This document shows positions 1-9,215 of a stretch of 64,000 nucleotides of DNA, piece by piece. The notes below the pieces were generated by a model. It saw only the letters and a program-made list of their open reading frames with translations, ran no database searches and was not told the DNA's origin. The stretch comes from an uncultured Thiotrichaceae bacterium. GTDB taxonomy: Bacteria > Pseudomonadota > Gammaproteobacteria > Thiotrichales > Thiotrichaceae. Numbering within the stretch: the first letter of the stretch is position 1; each line of letters opens with the position of its first letter. Made by a program: the position numbers and the translations under genes. The stretch covers positions 1 to 64,000 of the forward strand of contig CALAMO010000028.1 in assembly GCA_937925855.1 (NCBI GenBank). The letters are read 5' to 3'.

Positions 1-8
1 TATGTGCC

Positions 9-25
9 AAGCGTCTGAGACGCTT
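9..25 (-). terminator. Short hairpin downstream of the DoxX gene
   Basis: Perfect 7-bp inverted repeat (AAGCGTC / GACGCTT) with a 3-nt loop, just after the stop of the minus-strand DoxX gene. There is no T tract, so an intrinsic terminator is only a possibility. Confidence 0.3.
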
Positions 26-32
26 ACTGCCC

Positions 33-413
33 CTATCTGGGTAAAATAGGCGCTCGCTTTTTCCGCCCCCAAGCCACAAAGGCCGCAAGCCCACCCATCA
101 CCAGCGAAGGCAGCGACATAGGGTACTCACCCAACAGCAGATGCGTAATAAAGGCGCCCACCATAAGCAGCGCCAAACAGGACGCAGCCAGCGGAGTCAA
201 CCCCGGCTTAATGCGCAGCAGCGCCGGTAAAATCAAGCCAAGCGCCCCCAAGACTTCGAGCAAGCCAATCAGCTTCGGCGCTATAGCAGGCATGTGATTG
301 ACCCACGCCATTTGTGCGGCCAAGGCATCATGCGGTGTCATTAACTTCATCCCACCCGCCATTAAAAAACCAGCCGCCAATAAAACCTGTATCACCCATA
401 AAACAATATTCAT
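33..413 (-). CDS. DoxX-like small integral membrane protein
   Basis: About 126 residues with four predicted membrane helices, the usual size and topology of the DoxX/DoxD-like family. The first helix is followed by the typical GxxKL segment (AGGMKL) and the second carries GLLEVLGALGLILP. The ATG at 413 is preferred because an AGGAGG ribosome site lies 5 nt upstream; a GTG directly before it would also be in frame. Family members are linked to thiosulfate:quinone oxidation or to redox stress, but most are uncharacterised, so no substrate can be given. It lies 24 bp downstream of the CDGSH-GltS gene on the same strand and may be co-transcribed with it. Confidence 0.8.
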   Translation of the reverse strand: MNIVLWVIQVLLAAGFLMAGGMKLMTPHDALAAQMAWVNHMPAIAPKLIGLLEVLGALGLILPALLRIKPGLTPLAASCLALLMVGAFITHLLLGEYPMSLPSLVMGGLAAFVAWGRKKRAPILPR

Positions 414-437
414 CACGTCCTCCTACGTTGAAATCAG

Positions 438-1982
438 TTAAATGCTATCAAAACCAGCATACTCCACCCCGCTTAAATGCGCCATGTCACGCTTCCAAGT
501 CGCGAGATCGGCTTTATTAAACTGATTCAAATGCGCATGCCCACAGGCGCGCGCCATGACCTGCATTAGCTCAGTGGAAGCCATAAAAAAACTCGCCAGC
601 TGCTGCGAGGCTTTAGCCACATTTAAACGCTGGCGCAGATCCGCTTTCTGTGTCGCAATACCCGCCGGGCAATTATTGGTATTACACATCCGCGCCGCCA
701 CACAGCCAATCGACTGCATCGCGCTGTTCGACACCGCCACACCATCCGCACCCAGCGCCAGCGCCTTCACGAAATCAATTGGCACCCGCAAACCACCGGT
801 AATAATCAGCGTCACCCGCCCGCTAGCCCCCTGTTCATCCAGGTAACGCCGCGCGCGGGCCAGCGCCGGAATCGTCGGCACACTGATATGATCACGGAAA
901 ATTTCTGGTGCTGCTCCGGTGCCCCCACCGCGCCCATCCAGAATGATGTAGTCCGCTGAGGCATCCAGCGCAAACTGAATATCACGTTCGATATGATTAG
1001 CGCTGAGCTTGAATCCGATTGGAATACCGCCGCTCACTTCACGCACCCGATCCGCAAAGCGTTTGAAATCAGCCGTTGAGGAGAGGTGGCTGAACGTTGG
1101 CGGCGAAATAGCGGGCTCACCTTCTGGAATCCCGCGCACCTGTGAAATTTTACCGCGATTCTTATTACCGGGCAGATGACCACCCGTACCGGTTTTAGCT
1201 CCCTGTCCACCTTTAAAGTGGAAAGCCTGCACGCGCTCCAACAGCGTTTCCTGATAACCAAATTCAGCGCTGGCCAGCTCATAGAAATAACGAGTATTTT
1301 CCGCCTGTTCCTCCGGCAGCATACCGCCCTCGCCTGAACAAATACCGGTACCGGCCATTTCTGCACCACGCGCCATTGCGGTCTTCGCTTCCTCCGACAG
1401 CGCACCAAAACTCATATCTGACACAAAAAGTGGAATCTTCAGCTCCAACGGCTGCTTCACCTCCGGCCCAATCACCAGCTCGGTGGCCACAGCCTGATCT
1501 TCTAACAGCGGCTTGCGTGCCATCTGCGCAACCATGACCTGTAAATCATCCCAGTGCGGCAACTGGTGACGGGGGACGCCCATTGATGTCATCGGGCCGT
1601 GGTGTCCCAGTTTTGATAAACCTTCGCGGGCTAATTGATGGATAAACGTCACGGTTGGCTCTTCTGTGGTTGCCGTAGCAACAGGCGCCGCGTTGTTATC
1701 AGCGGTGCTAACACCCGGCCCGGCCTGACCAACCTGTTCAAGCGTAAATTGCTTATGCGTCCCATCACAAAACGGCGTATTCGCGCTGTGCTTGCAGGCA
1801 CACAGATAAGCCTCGCCCGTCTCCTCGGCGGTGAATGCTTTGGGCTTGAACTCAGTACCCGCATGCGAGCCGTCACAAAACGGTTGCTTAGCGGACTGAC
1901 CGCAGGCGCAGAAATAATACGTCTCACCTTTTTCCAGGCTGACGGCGGTGGGTTTATTATCAGCGATAACGGGGTGACTCAT
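438..1982 (-). CDS. Glutamate-synthase-like flavoprotein with two N-terminal CDGSH iron-sulfur motifs
   Basis: 514 residues. The N-terminus has two complete CDGSH motifs of the form CxCx2Sx3PxCDG(S/T)H: C25, C27, C36, H40 and C61, C63, C72, H76, each expected to hold a 2Fe-2S cluster. From about residue 150 the protein is a glutamate synthase alpha-subunit FMN barrel, with the glycine-rich phosphate-binding stretch GGGTGAAPE and a cysteine cluster CxxxxxCxxxxC followed by PAGIATQ, as in the 3Fe-4S site of GltB. It lacks the amidotransferase domain, so it is not a complete glutamate synthase. It probably transfers electrons to or from FMN, but the substrate is unknown. A GGAG site precedes the ATG. 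A second GltS-like paralogue lies at 13757-15340. Confidence 0.88.
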   Translation of the reverse strand: MSHPVIADNKPTAVSLEKGETYYFCACGQSAKQPFCDGSHAGTEFKPKAFTAEETGEAYLCACKHSANTPFCDGTHKQFTLEQVGQAGPGVSTADNNAAPVATATTEEPTVTFIHQLAREGLSKLGHHGPMTSMGVPRHQLPHWDDLQVMVAQMARKPLLEDQAVATELVIGPEVKQPLELKIPLFVSDMSFGALSEEAKTAMARGAEMAGTGICSGEGGMLPEEQAENTRYFYELASAEFGYQETLLERVQAFHFKGGQGAKTGTGGHLPGNKNRGKISQVRGIPEGEPAISPPTFSHLSSTADFKRFADRVREVSGGIPIGFKLSANHIERDIQFALDASADYIILDGRGGGTGAAPEIFRDHISVPTIPALARARRYLDEQGASGRVTLIITGGLRVPIDFVKALALGADGVAVSNSAMQSIGCVAARMCNTNNCPAGIATQKADLRQRLNVAKASQQLASFFMASTELMQVMARACGHAHLNQFNKADLATWKRDMAHLSGVEYAGFDSI

Positions 1983-2145
1983 GCGACCTTTACTCCCTAT
2001 AGCAATGTTATTCCAATCAGTGTTGTTAACTAAAGTAACAAATAATAGTTTGGAATTTAATGGGAATATTGGAATAGCAAATATTCTCCGTAGGCATAGT
2101 AGTCGCCGCTAACCCGGCTATCTGTAAGCCATTGCAGTTTACGGT

Positions 2146-3735
2146 TTAAGCCAAGGTTCCCGCGAAATACTGGGCGAGGAAGCGATCAAAATCCAGCTGA
2201 TCCCCAGCTTCAATCTCACGCTGCTGCGCCAACGACGTCCGAGCCATCGTCTCAAATTCTTGCTGTAATGCCGCTGGCAGCTGGCGCTGCATAAAGAAGT
2301 CGCGGTGTTCCAGCGACTTGCGTTGTGCGAAGGTAAAGAAGTCTTCGTGCCCCTGTGCCACCATCTCTTCCAATGCGCGGGCCGACGGCGTCAATTCAGG
2401 ATTGCGCGCCAGCTCCAATTGCTGCGCCACCGATGCAGTATAGCGCTCGCTGCCGTGACTCTGATCAAGTAAGGCCGCCACCGACAACATCTGTTCCAAC
2501 AGTTCCAACGCCCATTCTTTCAGCAGAATCTCCTCGCCGCGCCGGTGCAACTTCAACTCAGGATCGCGCCCACGGTGCGCCACCAGATACTGATTCTGAT
2601 CCAGGCGTTGCTTCGCTGCGCTACTGATCGGGTCGCTGGCCTGTAGCAAGCAGGTGTGCATAAACACTTCTAAGAAAGACAATTGACCCTGGGTCAGACC
2701 GGCAGGATGAAACGCATTCACATCCACCGAGCGTAATTCAACATACTGGATACCCCGCGCACTCAGCGCATCAACCGGCTTTTCAAAGCCGCGTAACACC
2801 TGTTTTGGACGCACCGTACTGTAGTACTCGTTCTCAATCTGGAGAATATTGGCATTGAGCTGGCGGTAGACGCCGTCGACTTTGACACCCATGGCCTCAT
2901 ATTGAGCCGAGGGTCGATTAATCGCTTCGCGCAGGCTGCGAGTATAGCTATCGACGCTGTCATAACAGATATTAATCCCAGTTTCGGACGCCTTACTGTT
3001 GGTATAACCAATATTCCCCATGCGCAGTGACGTGCCATAAGGCTCATAGTAGGTGTGGTGGTTAAACGAGCGCATCGTCCCCGAGGGCGGCTTACCGTCG
3101 AGAAAGGACTTACAAATCGCAGGTGACGTCCCAAAAAGATAAATAATCAGCCAGCCCAGCCGCTGGATGTTCCTGATCTGTCCCATATAGCGCGCATCAC
3201 GGAACGCACGCAGGCTCTCCCCCTCCCCCTCCAGCGCGTGCCATACTGGCCAAAACTCTTCTGCAATCGAATAATTAAAGTGCACACCGGCAATCACCTG
3301 CATCATCTTACCGTAACGCCAGGCTAAACCCTGGCGGTAGATATGCTTCATCTGTCCCGCATTTGAACTGCCGTATTCGGCGATACAAATATCATCTTCC
3401 CCGCCAATAATACAGGGCATACTGGTCGTCCACAGCAATTCATCTTTCAGCTGCTGATAGACAAAGGTCTCAACGTTTAACAGGAAATCCAACGCAGCGC
3501 TCGCCCGGTTCTGCGGCGGAGTAATCAACTCCAACAAAGACTCCGCATAGTCGGTGGTGATCCACGGGTGGGTCAGCGTCGACCCCAACGTTTCGGGGTG
3601 TTTACCGGCGGCCAGATAGCCCTGTGCATTCACCCGCAGGCTTTCTTTTTCTAATCCGGTGCGGGATTCACGCAAATAGTCCGATAACTGTTGCGTTTCG
3701 AGGGTTTGCAGGCGTTGTTTCAGCAGATCGTACAC
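2146..3735 (-). CDS. gshA: Glutamate-cysteine ligase
   Basis: 529 residues, close to the 518 of the E. coli enzyme. It matches class 1 GshA throughout: the N-terminal GLEKESLRV substrate/ATP segment, TDYAESLLELITPP, and the long central region with YVELRSVDVN. It makes gamma-glutamylcysteine, the first and rate-limiting step of glutathione synthesis, in the cytoplasm. The start is a GTG at 3735 with GGAAAG about 6 nt upstream; no ATG fits the conserved N-terminus. It stands alone, with the symporter gene divergent, so its promoter lies in 3736-3900. gshB is not in this window. Confidence 0.97.
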   Translation of the reverse strand: MYDLLKQRLQTLETQQLSDYLRESRTGLEKESLRVNAQGYLAAGKHPETLGSTLTHPWITTDYAESLLELITPPQNRASAALDFLLNVETFVYQQLKDELLWTTSMPCIIGGEDDICIAEYGSSNAGQMKHIYRQGLAWRYGKMMQVIAGVHFNYSIAEEFWPVWHALEGEGESLRAFRDARYMGQIRNIQRLGWLIIYLFGTSPAICKSFLDGKPPSGTMRSFNHHTYYEPYGTSLRMGNIGYTNSKASETGINICYDSVDSYTRSLREAINRPSAQYEAMGVKVDGVYRQLNANILQIENEYYSTVRPKQVLRGFEKPVDALSARGIQYVELRSVDVNAFHPAGLTQGQLSFLEVFMHTCLLQASDPISSAAKQRLDQNQYLVAHRGRDPELKLHRRGEEILLKEWALELLEQMLSVAALLDQSHGSERYTASVAQQLELARNPELTPSARALEEMVAQGHEDFFTFAQRKSLEHRDFFMQRQLPAALQQEFETMARTSLAQQREIEAGDQLDFDRFLAQYFAGTLA

Positions 3736-3900
3736 AGTGCTTTCCAGAGTATCATGTTATACCGACATCGCGATTAGAGCATATATCGGTCATAATGCAA
3801 CGTTTAGTACAGTGTAGCTGCATCTACACTGCTAAACCCTGCGTAATATGACGGGCGTTGTGTGGCCCCGGATGCATTACAAAATTTTAAGGAACTGGTT

Positions 3901-5298
3901 ATGAGCGATATGTCTTCCCTGTACATTCTGGCTGGATGCGTAGCCGTTATTGCAGCAATTTCTATTTATTTATCCCCTAAAGCACAAGACGCTGGGGCTT
4001 TTTTTAGTGGCCTATCGCCCAACGGCGAACCGCCCAGTCTATGGTTACTCACCTTTTCGCAGGTCACTACCTGGATTTTTGCGCGCTCGCTAATGAATGC
4101 GGCCATCCTTGGCTTTTATTATGGCATCTGGGGCACCCTCGCTTATGCGGCGTACTACCTATCCTTCTTCGTCGGCGGCAAAATTATCGACAATCTGCGC
4201 TTTGAACAGGGTTATGACAGCGTCCAGTCCTTCCTCAAGGAACGCTTTGGGCGCTGGGGCACCGCTTGCTATAACGTTGTGATTGGCGTGCGGCTGATCA
4301 GTGAAGTCTTCGCCAACCTCCTGGTCATCGGCGTATTGTTTGGCGCAGCGGGCAGCAGCCTATATACCGCAGCCATTCTGATTTTTGCAGTCGTTGTGTT
4401 GCTGTACTCCATGCTGGGTGGCCTGCATGCCTCCTTGAAGACTGACCTGTTCCAAATGCGTATCTTTATGGTCGTACTGGCATTACTCGTAGCAATCATG
4501 TTGTTTGGTGGGCATTTTGAAGCCGATCAGCTGCTATTTAAATCATTCGATATTACCGAGCCAGGGCCCATTTTATTACTGGTCGCTCTGCTCCAGGTGT
4601 GGAGCTACCCTATGCACGACCCGGTGATGATGGATCGTGGCTTTCTTGCCGACCGCGAGACCACACGCAAAAGTTTTGTTCATGCAGGCTGGATTAGCAT
4701 TATATGCATCCTGCTATTTGGTATTCTCGGTGTCTTTGCCGGGGCGAATACGCTGAGCGGTGAGGATATGAATGCAACGCTGACCCGTCTGCTGGGCTTC
4801 TGGCCGATGATTCTATTTAGCGTGGCCCTGGTGATTTCTGCCATGTCCACTCTGGACAGCACCCTCTCCAGCTCGGCCAAGCTGGTGGCGGTCGATATGA
4901 AGGTGATTCAGCCAACCATGGCAAATGGCCGTCTGGTCATGGCACTGTTTATGGTGCTCGGGGTGGGCTTTGTCTTCCTGGGTAATAAAGATCTATTCAG
5001 CGCCGTCGCAGTCAGCGGTACCGCGTCAATGTACCTCGTACCCGTGGTCTTCTTTTCACTCTGGGGTAAGCGCATTGATATTCCGGTCTGGAGCTATCTG
5101 GGTAGCTTTGTGCTCGCCATCGGCGGCGCAATGCTTTACTTCACCGAATCATCCAGTCACACTAACCTAATGGGCGACAGCCACAAGTACACCAAGCTGC
5201 TGTGGATCTCGCTCACGCTGCTGGTATCGTGTAACTTGCTGTTCTGGCTTGGTGCCAAAACCTCCAGCTCCACATTACGCTCACAGGTCGCCGGATGA
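3901..5298 (+). CDS. Sodium:solute symporter family protein (SSF)
   Basis: 465 residues with about 13 predicted membrane helices, the layout of the SSF (SLC5-like) family. Typical features are the early helix with FSQVTTWIFARS, the helix pair around GGLHASLKTDLFQ, and the serine-rich helix VISAMSTLDSTLSSS that carries sodium ligands in known members. The ATG at 3901 is chosen because AAGGAACTGG sits just upstream; a longer in-frame ORF from 3862 lacks such a site. The substrate cannot be read from sequence. Its last codons overlap the metallophosphoesterase gene by ATGA, so the two proteins are translationally coupled. Confidence 0.87.
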   Translation: MSDMSSLYILAGCVAVIAAISIYLSPKAQDAGAFFSGLSPNGEPPSLWLLTFSQVTTWIFARSLMNAAILGFYYGIWGTLAYAAYYLSFFVGGKIIDNLRFEQGYDSVQSFLKERFGRWGTACYNVVIGVRLISEVFANLLVIGVLFGAAGSSLYTAAILIFAVVVLLYSMLGGLHASLKTDLFQMRIFMVVLALLVAIMLFGGHFEADQLLFKSFDITEPGPILLLVALLQVWSYPMHDPVMMDRGFLADRETTRKSFVHAGWISIICILLFGILGVFAGANTLSGEDMNATLTRLLGFWPMILFSVALVISAMSTLDSTLSSSAKLVAVDMKVIQPTMANGRLVMALFMVLGVGFVFLGNKDLFSAVAVSGTASMYLVPVVFFSLWGKRIDIPVWSYLGSFVLAIGGAMLYFTESSSHTNLMGDSHKYTKLLWISLTLLVSCNLLFWLGAKTSSSTLRSQVAG

Positions 5299-6125
5299 AT
5301 CTTGGAACCTTCCACGATGAAATGCTGATCTTCGGCGGCAACTACAGCAACCTCCAGGCCACCGAGGCGCTCCAGGCCGTCGCCGCCGCACGAGGCATTC
5401 CAGCGCAGCGCATCATCTGTACTGGCGATGTAGTTGCTTACTGTGCCCAGCCGGAAGAAACTGTATGCGCCATGCGTGACTGGGGTGTGTCCGTGGTGAT
5501 GGGTAACTGTGAGGAGTCACTCGGCTTTGACAGCGCTGACTGCGGCTGCGGCTTTGAAGAGGGTACGGCCTGTGCCGTGCTCTCTGACAGCTGGTTCACC
5601 TATAGCCAGCGCCGGGTGAGTGCCGCTAGTAAGGCATGGATGCGCGCACTGCCGCGCACGCTGCGCTTTCAGCTCGGTCATAAGCGCTTTCAGGTCGTCC
5701 ACGGCGGTGTGCACGCCATTAACCGCTTTCTATTTGCCTCTCAGCCCGATGCGGATTTTCGCACTGAATTAAACGCCGCAGACGCCGATGTCGTGCTTGG
5801 CGGTCATGCCGGTATGCCTTTCGCTCGCACCGTTGCGCAGCAGACTTGGCTTAACAGCGGTGTGATTGGCATGCCCGCCAATGAGGGCCGGGCTGACACT
5901 TGGTATATGCTATTGCGCCCTGATAGCGCTGGCCTCAACGTGCAGTGGGAACGGCTGGCATACGATGCACAGGCCGCTAGCGCCGCGATGCATAAACGGG
6001 GTCTGGCTAATGCTTATGCCGAGGCTTTACTCAGTGGGCTATGGCCGAGTATGGATGTGCTGCCCGCAGCGGAACAAGCGCAGCGTGGAAAGGCCATACA
6101 GTTGGCGCCGTTGACTTTGGCCTGA
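5295..6125 (+). CDS. Calcineurin-like metallophosphoesterase, atypical first motif
   Basis: 276 residues. Recognisable family motifs in order are GDVVAYC (GD motif), GNCEE (GN(H) motif with Cys in place of His), VVHGG (GH motif variant) and GGHAGMPF (GHT-like). The first block, which in the family carries the DxH metal ligands, reads FGGNYSN, so both the Asp and the His are missing. The small cysteine cluster DCGCGFEEG is another mark of this subgroup. It overlaps the upstream symporter gene by 4 nt, implying a linked role, for example processing a phosphorylated form of the imported compound. That link is inference. Confidence 0.78.
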   Translation: MNLGTFHDEMLIFGGNYSNLQATEALQAVAAARGIPAQRIICTGDVVAYCAQPEETVCAMRDWGVSVVMGNCEESLGFDSADCGCGFEEGTACAVLSDSWFTYSQRRVSAASKAWMRALPRTLRFQLGHKRFQVVHGGVHAINRFLFASQPDADFRTELNAADADVVLGGHAGMPFARTVAQQTWLNSGVIGMPANEGRADTWYMLLRPDSAGLNVQWERLAYDAQAASAAMHKRGLANAYAEALLSGLWPSMDVLPAAEQAQRGKAIQLAPLTLA

Positions 6126-6193
6126 GGCTGAAAACGTTATAATGGTTTTCCATTTATTATTTTCAGCAGCCACCCTGGTGCCATCACCCGCTA

Positions 6194-6823
6194 ATGCGTA
6201 TGACAAAGTACTCTCACTCCGCTAAATTTCGCTACGGCTTGTTCATGCTGCTGGTTTTTATCGGCGGGGTTGGACTCGCCTTTAGCCTGCAACAATGGCG
6301 CGGCGCCGAGCCTGCAGCTAACACAACGCGCTCTGCGCTCTCTGCTTATGGGGGAGATTTCGTGCTGGACAACAGTGCGGGTGCGCGCAGCCTACAGGAT
6401 TATCGCGGCCAGCTGGTCATGATGTATTTTGGCTTTGCGTCCTGCCCTGACATTTGCCCGACATCGCTGGGCGTGATGCGCAAGGCTTATAATACCCTAA
6501 GCCAAGACGAACAAAACACAGTACAGGGCTTATTTATCTCTATTGACCCAGTGCGCGACACGCCAGAAATTGCCCATAATTATGCCCAGCATTTCCAGAA
6601 AAATTTTACTGGGCTCAGCGGCACGCCGCAGGCCGTCGCTCAAGTCGCCCAGCAATACGGCGCCCTCTTTCGCAAAACGGCAACACCGGACTCAGCACTG
6701 GCGTACACCTTGGATCATTCCTCAGTGATTTATCTGGTGGACCAGAAGGGCGTGCTGCGCGAGAAATTGCAGCATGGCATTACCCCACAGGAATTAACCG
6801 ACAAGCTACGCAGCTATCTGTAG
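6194..6823 (+). CDS. SCO1/SenC/PrrC family copper-binding protein
   Basis: 209 residues. An N-terminal membrane anchor (about residues 13-31) precedes a thioredoxin-like domain. The copper site is the CPDIC motif (CxxxC) after YFGFAS, with the partner histidine in YTLDHSS near the C-terminus. Proteins of this family deliver copper to the CuA centre of cytochrome c oxidase or act as thiol oxidoreductases at the outer face of the inner membrane. No oxidase genes lie nearby. Two in-frame ATGs (6194 and 6200) compete as start; neither has a strong ribosome site. Confidence 0.9.
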   Translation: MRMTKYSHSAKFRYGLFMLLVFIGGVGLAFSLQQWRGAEPAANTTRSALSAYGGDFVLDNSAGARSLQDYRGQLVMMYFGFASCPDICPTSLGVMRKAYNTLSQDEQNTVQGLFISIDPVRDTPEIAHNYAQHFQKNFTGLSGTPQAVAQVAQQYGALFRKTATPDSALAYTLDHSSVIYLVDQKGVLREKLQHGITPQELTDKLRSYL

Positions 6824-6842
6824 GCGCTCGCGGTAGATGCTT

Positions 6843-8357
6843 CTATGCGTCGGCATGCCGGCGCTGGCGCTGATTGCGCCCATCACCTCGGCTACGCCCC
6901 CGGTTCTGTTGCTTTTGTTCCGGCAGAAACGGAATCCGACCCTTTTGCCCGGTCTGTGCATAATCTTTGACTAATGCCGTCTCCAGCACCTCCTGGGGAA
7001 TCGCCAATTCCGTCAGGCCGATCTGATGCACCCACTTAAACAGGCGCGGCAGCGCGATTTTATGCGTCTGCTGGCTGTGTTGGTATATAGCGGCGGACAG
7101 CTGCCAGAAACGCTGAAACGCCTGCTCACCCAGCAGTAACGGCAGTGCATGGCTGAAACGCCCAGAGTTAGCAATCATATCCCAGTAGCGCGCAAAACGA
7201 TTCATGCGCTGCATCGTGGCGTAATCGACCCGATCATTACTCAGAATGTTATAGGGCGGCTCCGGGTTGTACACCATTTGATACGCCTGCGTGTGGCGAA
7301 TAATCGGTGTGCCGCGCAAGCGCTTCAAGATACCGACCTGAATTTCATGCGGGCGTAGGCTGACCAACGTATTAAATCCGGCTGCGAAGCTCTCCAGATC
7401 TTCACCCGGCAGCCCAAAAATCAAGTCAGTGTGCAAATAAGCGTTACTCTCTTCACGCAGCCAGCGAAGATTGGCCTTTGATTTTGCATTATCCTGTTTA
7501 CGGCTAATCAGCGCCTGCACCGCTGGATTGAAACTTTGGATACCCACCTCAAACTGTAGACTTCCCGCAGGGAAGCGCTGGATACATGCCTTCAACTTAT
7601 CAGGCAAATGATCGGGGATCAGCTCAAAGTGCAAAAAGGTCTCTTGATCAAGTCGCTCCAGAAAAAAGTCCAGAATACGCAGCGTGCTGCTGATCTTTAG
7701 ATTAAAAGTGCGATCCACAAACTTAAAGTTACGTAGGCCACGCTGCCACAGCTGATCCATGGCGCTTAGAAAATCATCCAGCTCAAACGGATAGGCCGTT
7801 TTATCCAGAGACGACAGACAAAACTCACATTTAAACGGACAGCCACGGGCAGCCTCGACATAGATAAACCGATGGCGCAAGTCGGCAGCATCGTAGTATT
7901 GATAGGGCAAATTCAGCTGTTTTAACGGACTATCTATACCGTTTATCACTTTGTTAAGCGGTTTACGCTGTGTAAGCAACTGCTCGCACAGCTGGCGAAA
8001 ACTGGTCTCACCAGCGCCGGTAATGGTGTAATGGGCGAGACGGTTAATTTCCTGCTCCGTAGTTTCATACGACACTTCCGGGCCACCCACCACGATCACA
8101 ATATCGGGAGCCACTACCCGCAATAAAGCAATCACTTCACGGGTTGCGCAAGCGTTCCATATATAAACGCCAAAACCAATAATTTTTGCTTTGTTTTCAA
8201 GCAATTGCTCCACAATATCCAGCGCACGCATCGAAATAGTGAACTCTTGTATCCGTGCGGTAGTCTGTAAAGCATCTAGATTAGCATAGAGGTAACGCAG
8301 CCCGAGTGAAGCATGGGTATAGCGTGCATTTAGGGTGGTCAACACGATGTCAGTCAT
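6843..8357 (-). CDS. B12-binding-domain radical SAM protein (DUF4080 type)
   Basis: About 504 residues. Residues 1-130 form a cobalamin-binding-like fold with the segment IVVVGGPEVS; the radical SAM core follows with CPFKCEFC, the CxxxCxxC ligand set for the 4Fe-4S cluster. The C-terminal region resembles DUF4080 and ends in a basic, low-complexity tail. Members use S-adenosylmethionine to start radical chemistry; the substrate of this subgroup is not known to me. The ATG at 8357 gives the expected N-terminus MTDIVLTTLNARY; TTG and ATG codons just upstream are alternatives. It converges on the SCO1-like gene, 19 bp away. Confidence 0.85.
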   Translation of the reverse strand: MTDIVLTTLNARYTHASLGLRYLYANLDALQTTARIQEFTISMRALDIVEQLLENKAKIIGFGVYIWNACATREVIALLRVVAPDIVIVVGGPEVSYETTEQEINRLAHYTITGAGETSFRQLCEQLLTQRKPLNKVINGIDSPLKQLNLPYQYYDAADLRHRFIYVEAARGCPFKCEFCLSSLDKTAYPFELDDFLSAMDQLWQRGLRNFKFVDRTFNLKISSTLRILDFFLERLDQETFLHFELIPDHLPDKLKACIQRFPAGSLQFEVGIQSFNPAVQALISRKQDNAKSKANLRWLREESNAYLHTDLIFGLPGEDLESFAAGFNTLVSLRPHEIQVGILKRLRGTPIIRHTQAYQMVYNPEPPYNILSNDRVDYATMQRMNRFARYWDMIANSGRFSHALPLLLGEQAFQRFWQLSAAIYQHSQQTHKIALPRLFKWVHQIGLTELAIPQEVLETALVKDYAQTGQKGRIPFLPEQKQQNRGRSRGDGRNQRQRRHADA

Positions 8358-8714
8358 GGGCATCAATAGCTGGATTTTAAGGCGATGATTCTAACAGACC
8401 CGTCAGCACGGTTATATGACCATACAGCCCATCTCATTCGATTAAATAGAATTTTCATATAGAGGATAAGGTGTAATAATCAAAAATTAAGCATTTATGC
8501 TTGATACAGCAAAGTAAAACCTTCAACTCAGTTGAGCTAAGCAATTGAGTTGGAACAACTTATAGCAACTGACACACCTGAGTCAGTCCGTTATAAACAA
8601 ATAAAGTGGCGGCAATTTGTATTTACGATCATTCCTGTGTTAAGTTCGCCACCGCCTTCGGTAGACACACTTTATCCGTTACCGAAGCCATTAGTATTAA
8701 GAGGTTATTTTGTT
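8358..8714. other. Intergenic region between the radical SAM and 3D-domain genes
   Basis: Holds the promoters of both divergent genes. A perfect odd palindrome TCAACT-C-AGTTGA lies at 8523-8535, and CAACTCA at 8524-8530 is also matched by TGAGTTG at 8546-8552, so overlapping dyads could form an operator. The frame of the downstream gene stays open to 8550, but that extension has no coding character. Nothing else is evident. Confidence 0.4.
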
Positions 8715-9131
8715 ATGGTTACATTCACTCGTTTTTGTGGATTTTTCTTGCTGCTGGCACTACTGAATCCAGCAATGGCGCACCATACCCTGGAGCCCAC
8801 CAATAAAGACCACGAAAAGGAAGACAAGCAACTACGTGTTACCGCTACGGCCTACAACTCACTGCCTGAGCAGACTGATAGTACGCCAGATATCGCTGCT
8901 TGGGGGGATCGTCTCCGTCCCGGCATGAAAGTTATCGCTGTCTCACGGGATTTATTGAAAAAATATGGGCTAAAACACAAAGATAAAGTTCAAATCAGCG
9001 GCCTGGAAGGTGAATACCTTGTTCTCGATAAAATGAACAAGCGCTGGCGTAAGAAGATCGACATTTACATGGGCAAAGATCGCCGCAAGGCGCTCAAATG
9101 GGGCCGCAAGAACGTTACCATCCGCTGGTAA
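8715..9131 (+). CDS. Secreted 3D-domain (double-psi barrel) protein
   Basis: 138 residues from the ATG at 8715, which has AAGAGG upstream and begins a clear signal peptide ending NPAMA-HH. The mature part is a 3D domain: TATAYNS at its start, then the three conserved aspartates in the region LVLDKMNKRWRKKIDIYMGKD and a closing WGRKNVTIRW. This fold is related to RlpA and MltA barrels that act on peptidoglycan, so a periplasmic cell-wall role is likely but not shown. Its lysine-rich mature sequence would be strongly basic. A good terminator follows. Confidence 0.8.
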   Translation: MVTFTRFCGFFLLLALLNPAMAHHTLEPTNKDHEKEDKQLRVTATAYNSLPEQTDSTPDIAAWGDRLRPGMKVIAVSRDLLKKYGLKHKDKVQISGLEGEYLVLDKMNKRWRKKIDIYMGKDRRKALKWGRKNVTIRW

Positions 9132-9157
9132 TAGCCACCTCCCGAAAAGGATTTCAT

Positions 9158-9184
9158 AAAAGCCCGCTTACTGCGGGCTTTTTT
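9158..9184 (+). terminator. Rho-independent terminator after the 3D-domain gene
   Basis: Stem AAAAGCCCGC / GCGGGCTTTT with a 5-nt loop, running directly into a T tract. Confidence 0.9.
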
Positions 9185-9215
9185 AATGCCGTCATTCCCT
9201 CTATGATGCGCGACT

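Noticed and set aside
1635..2033. Plus-strand ORF opposite the CDGSH-GltS gene
   Set aside because: Antisense to a strongly conserved coding region and without its own start signals.
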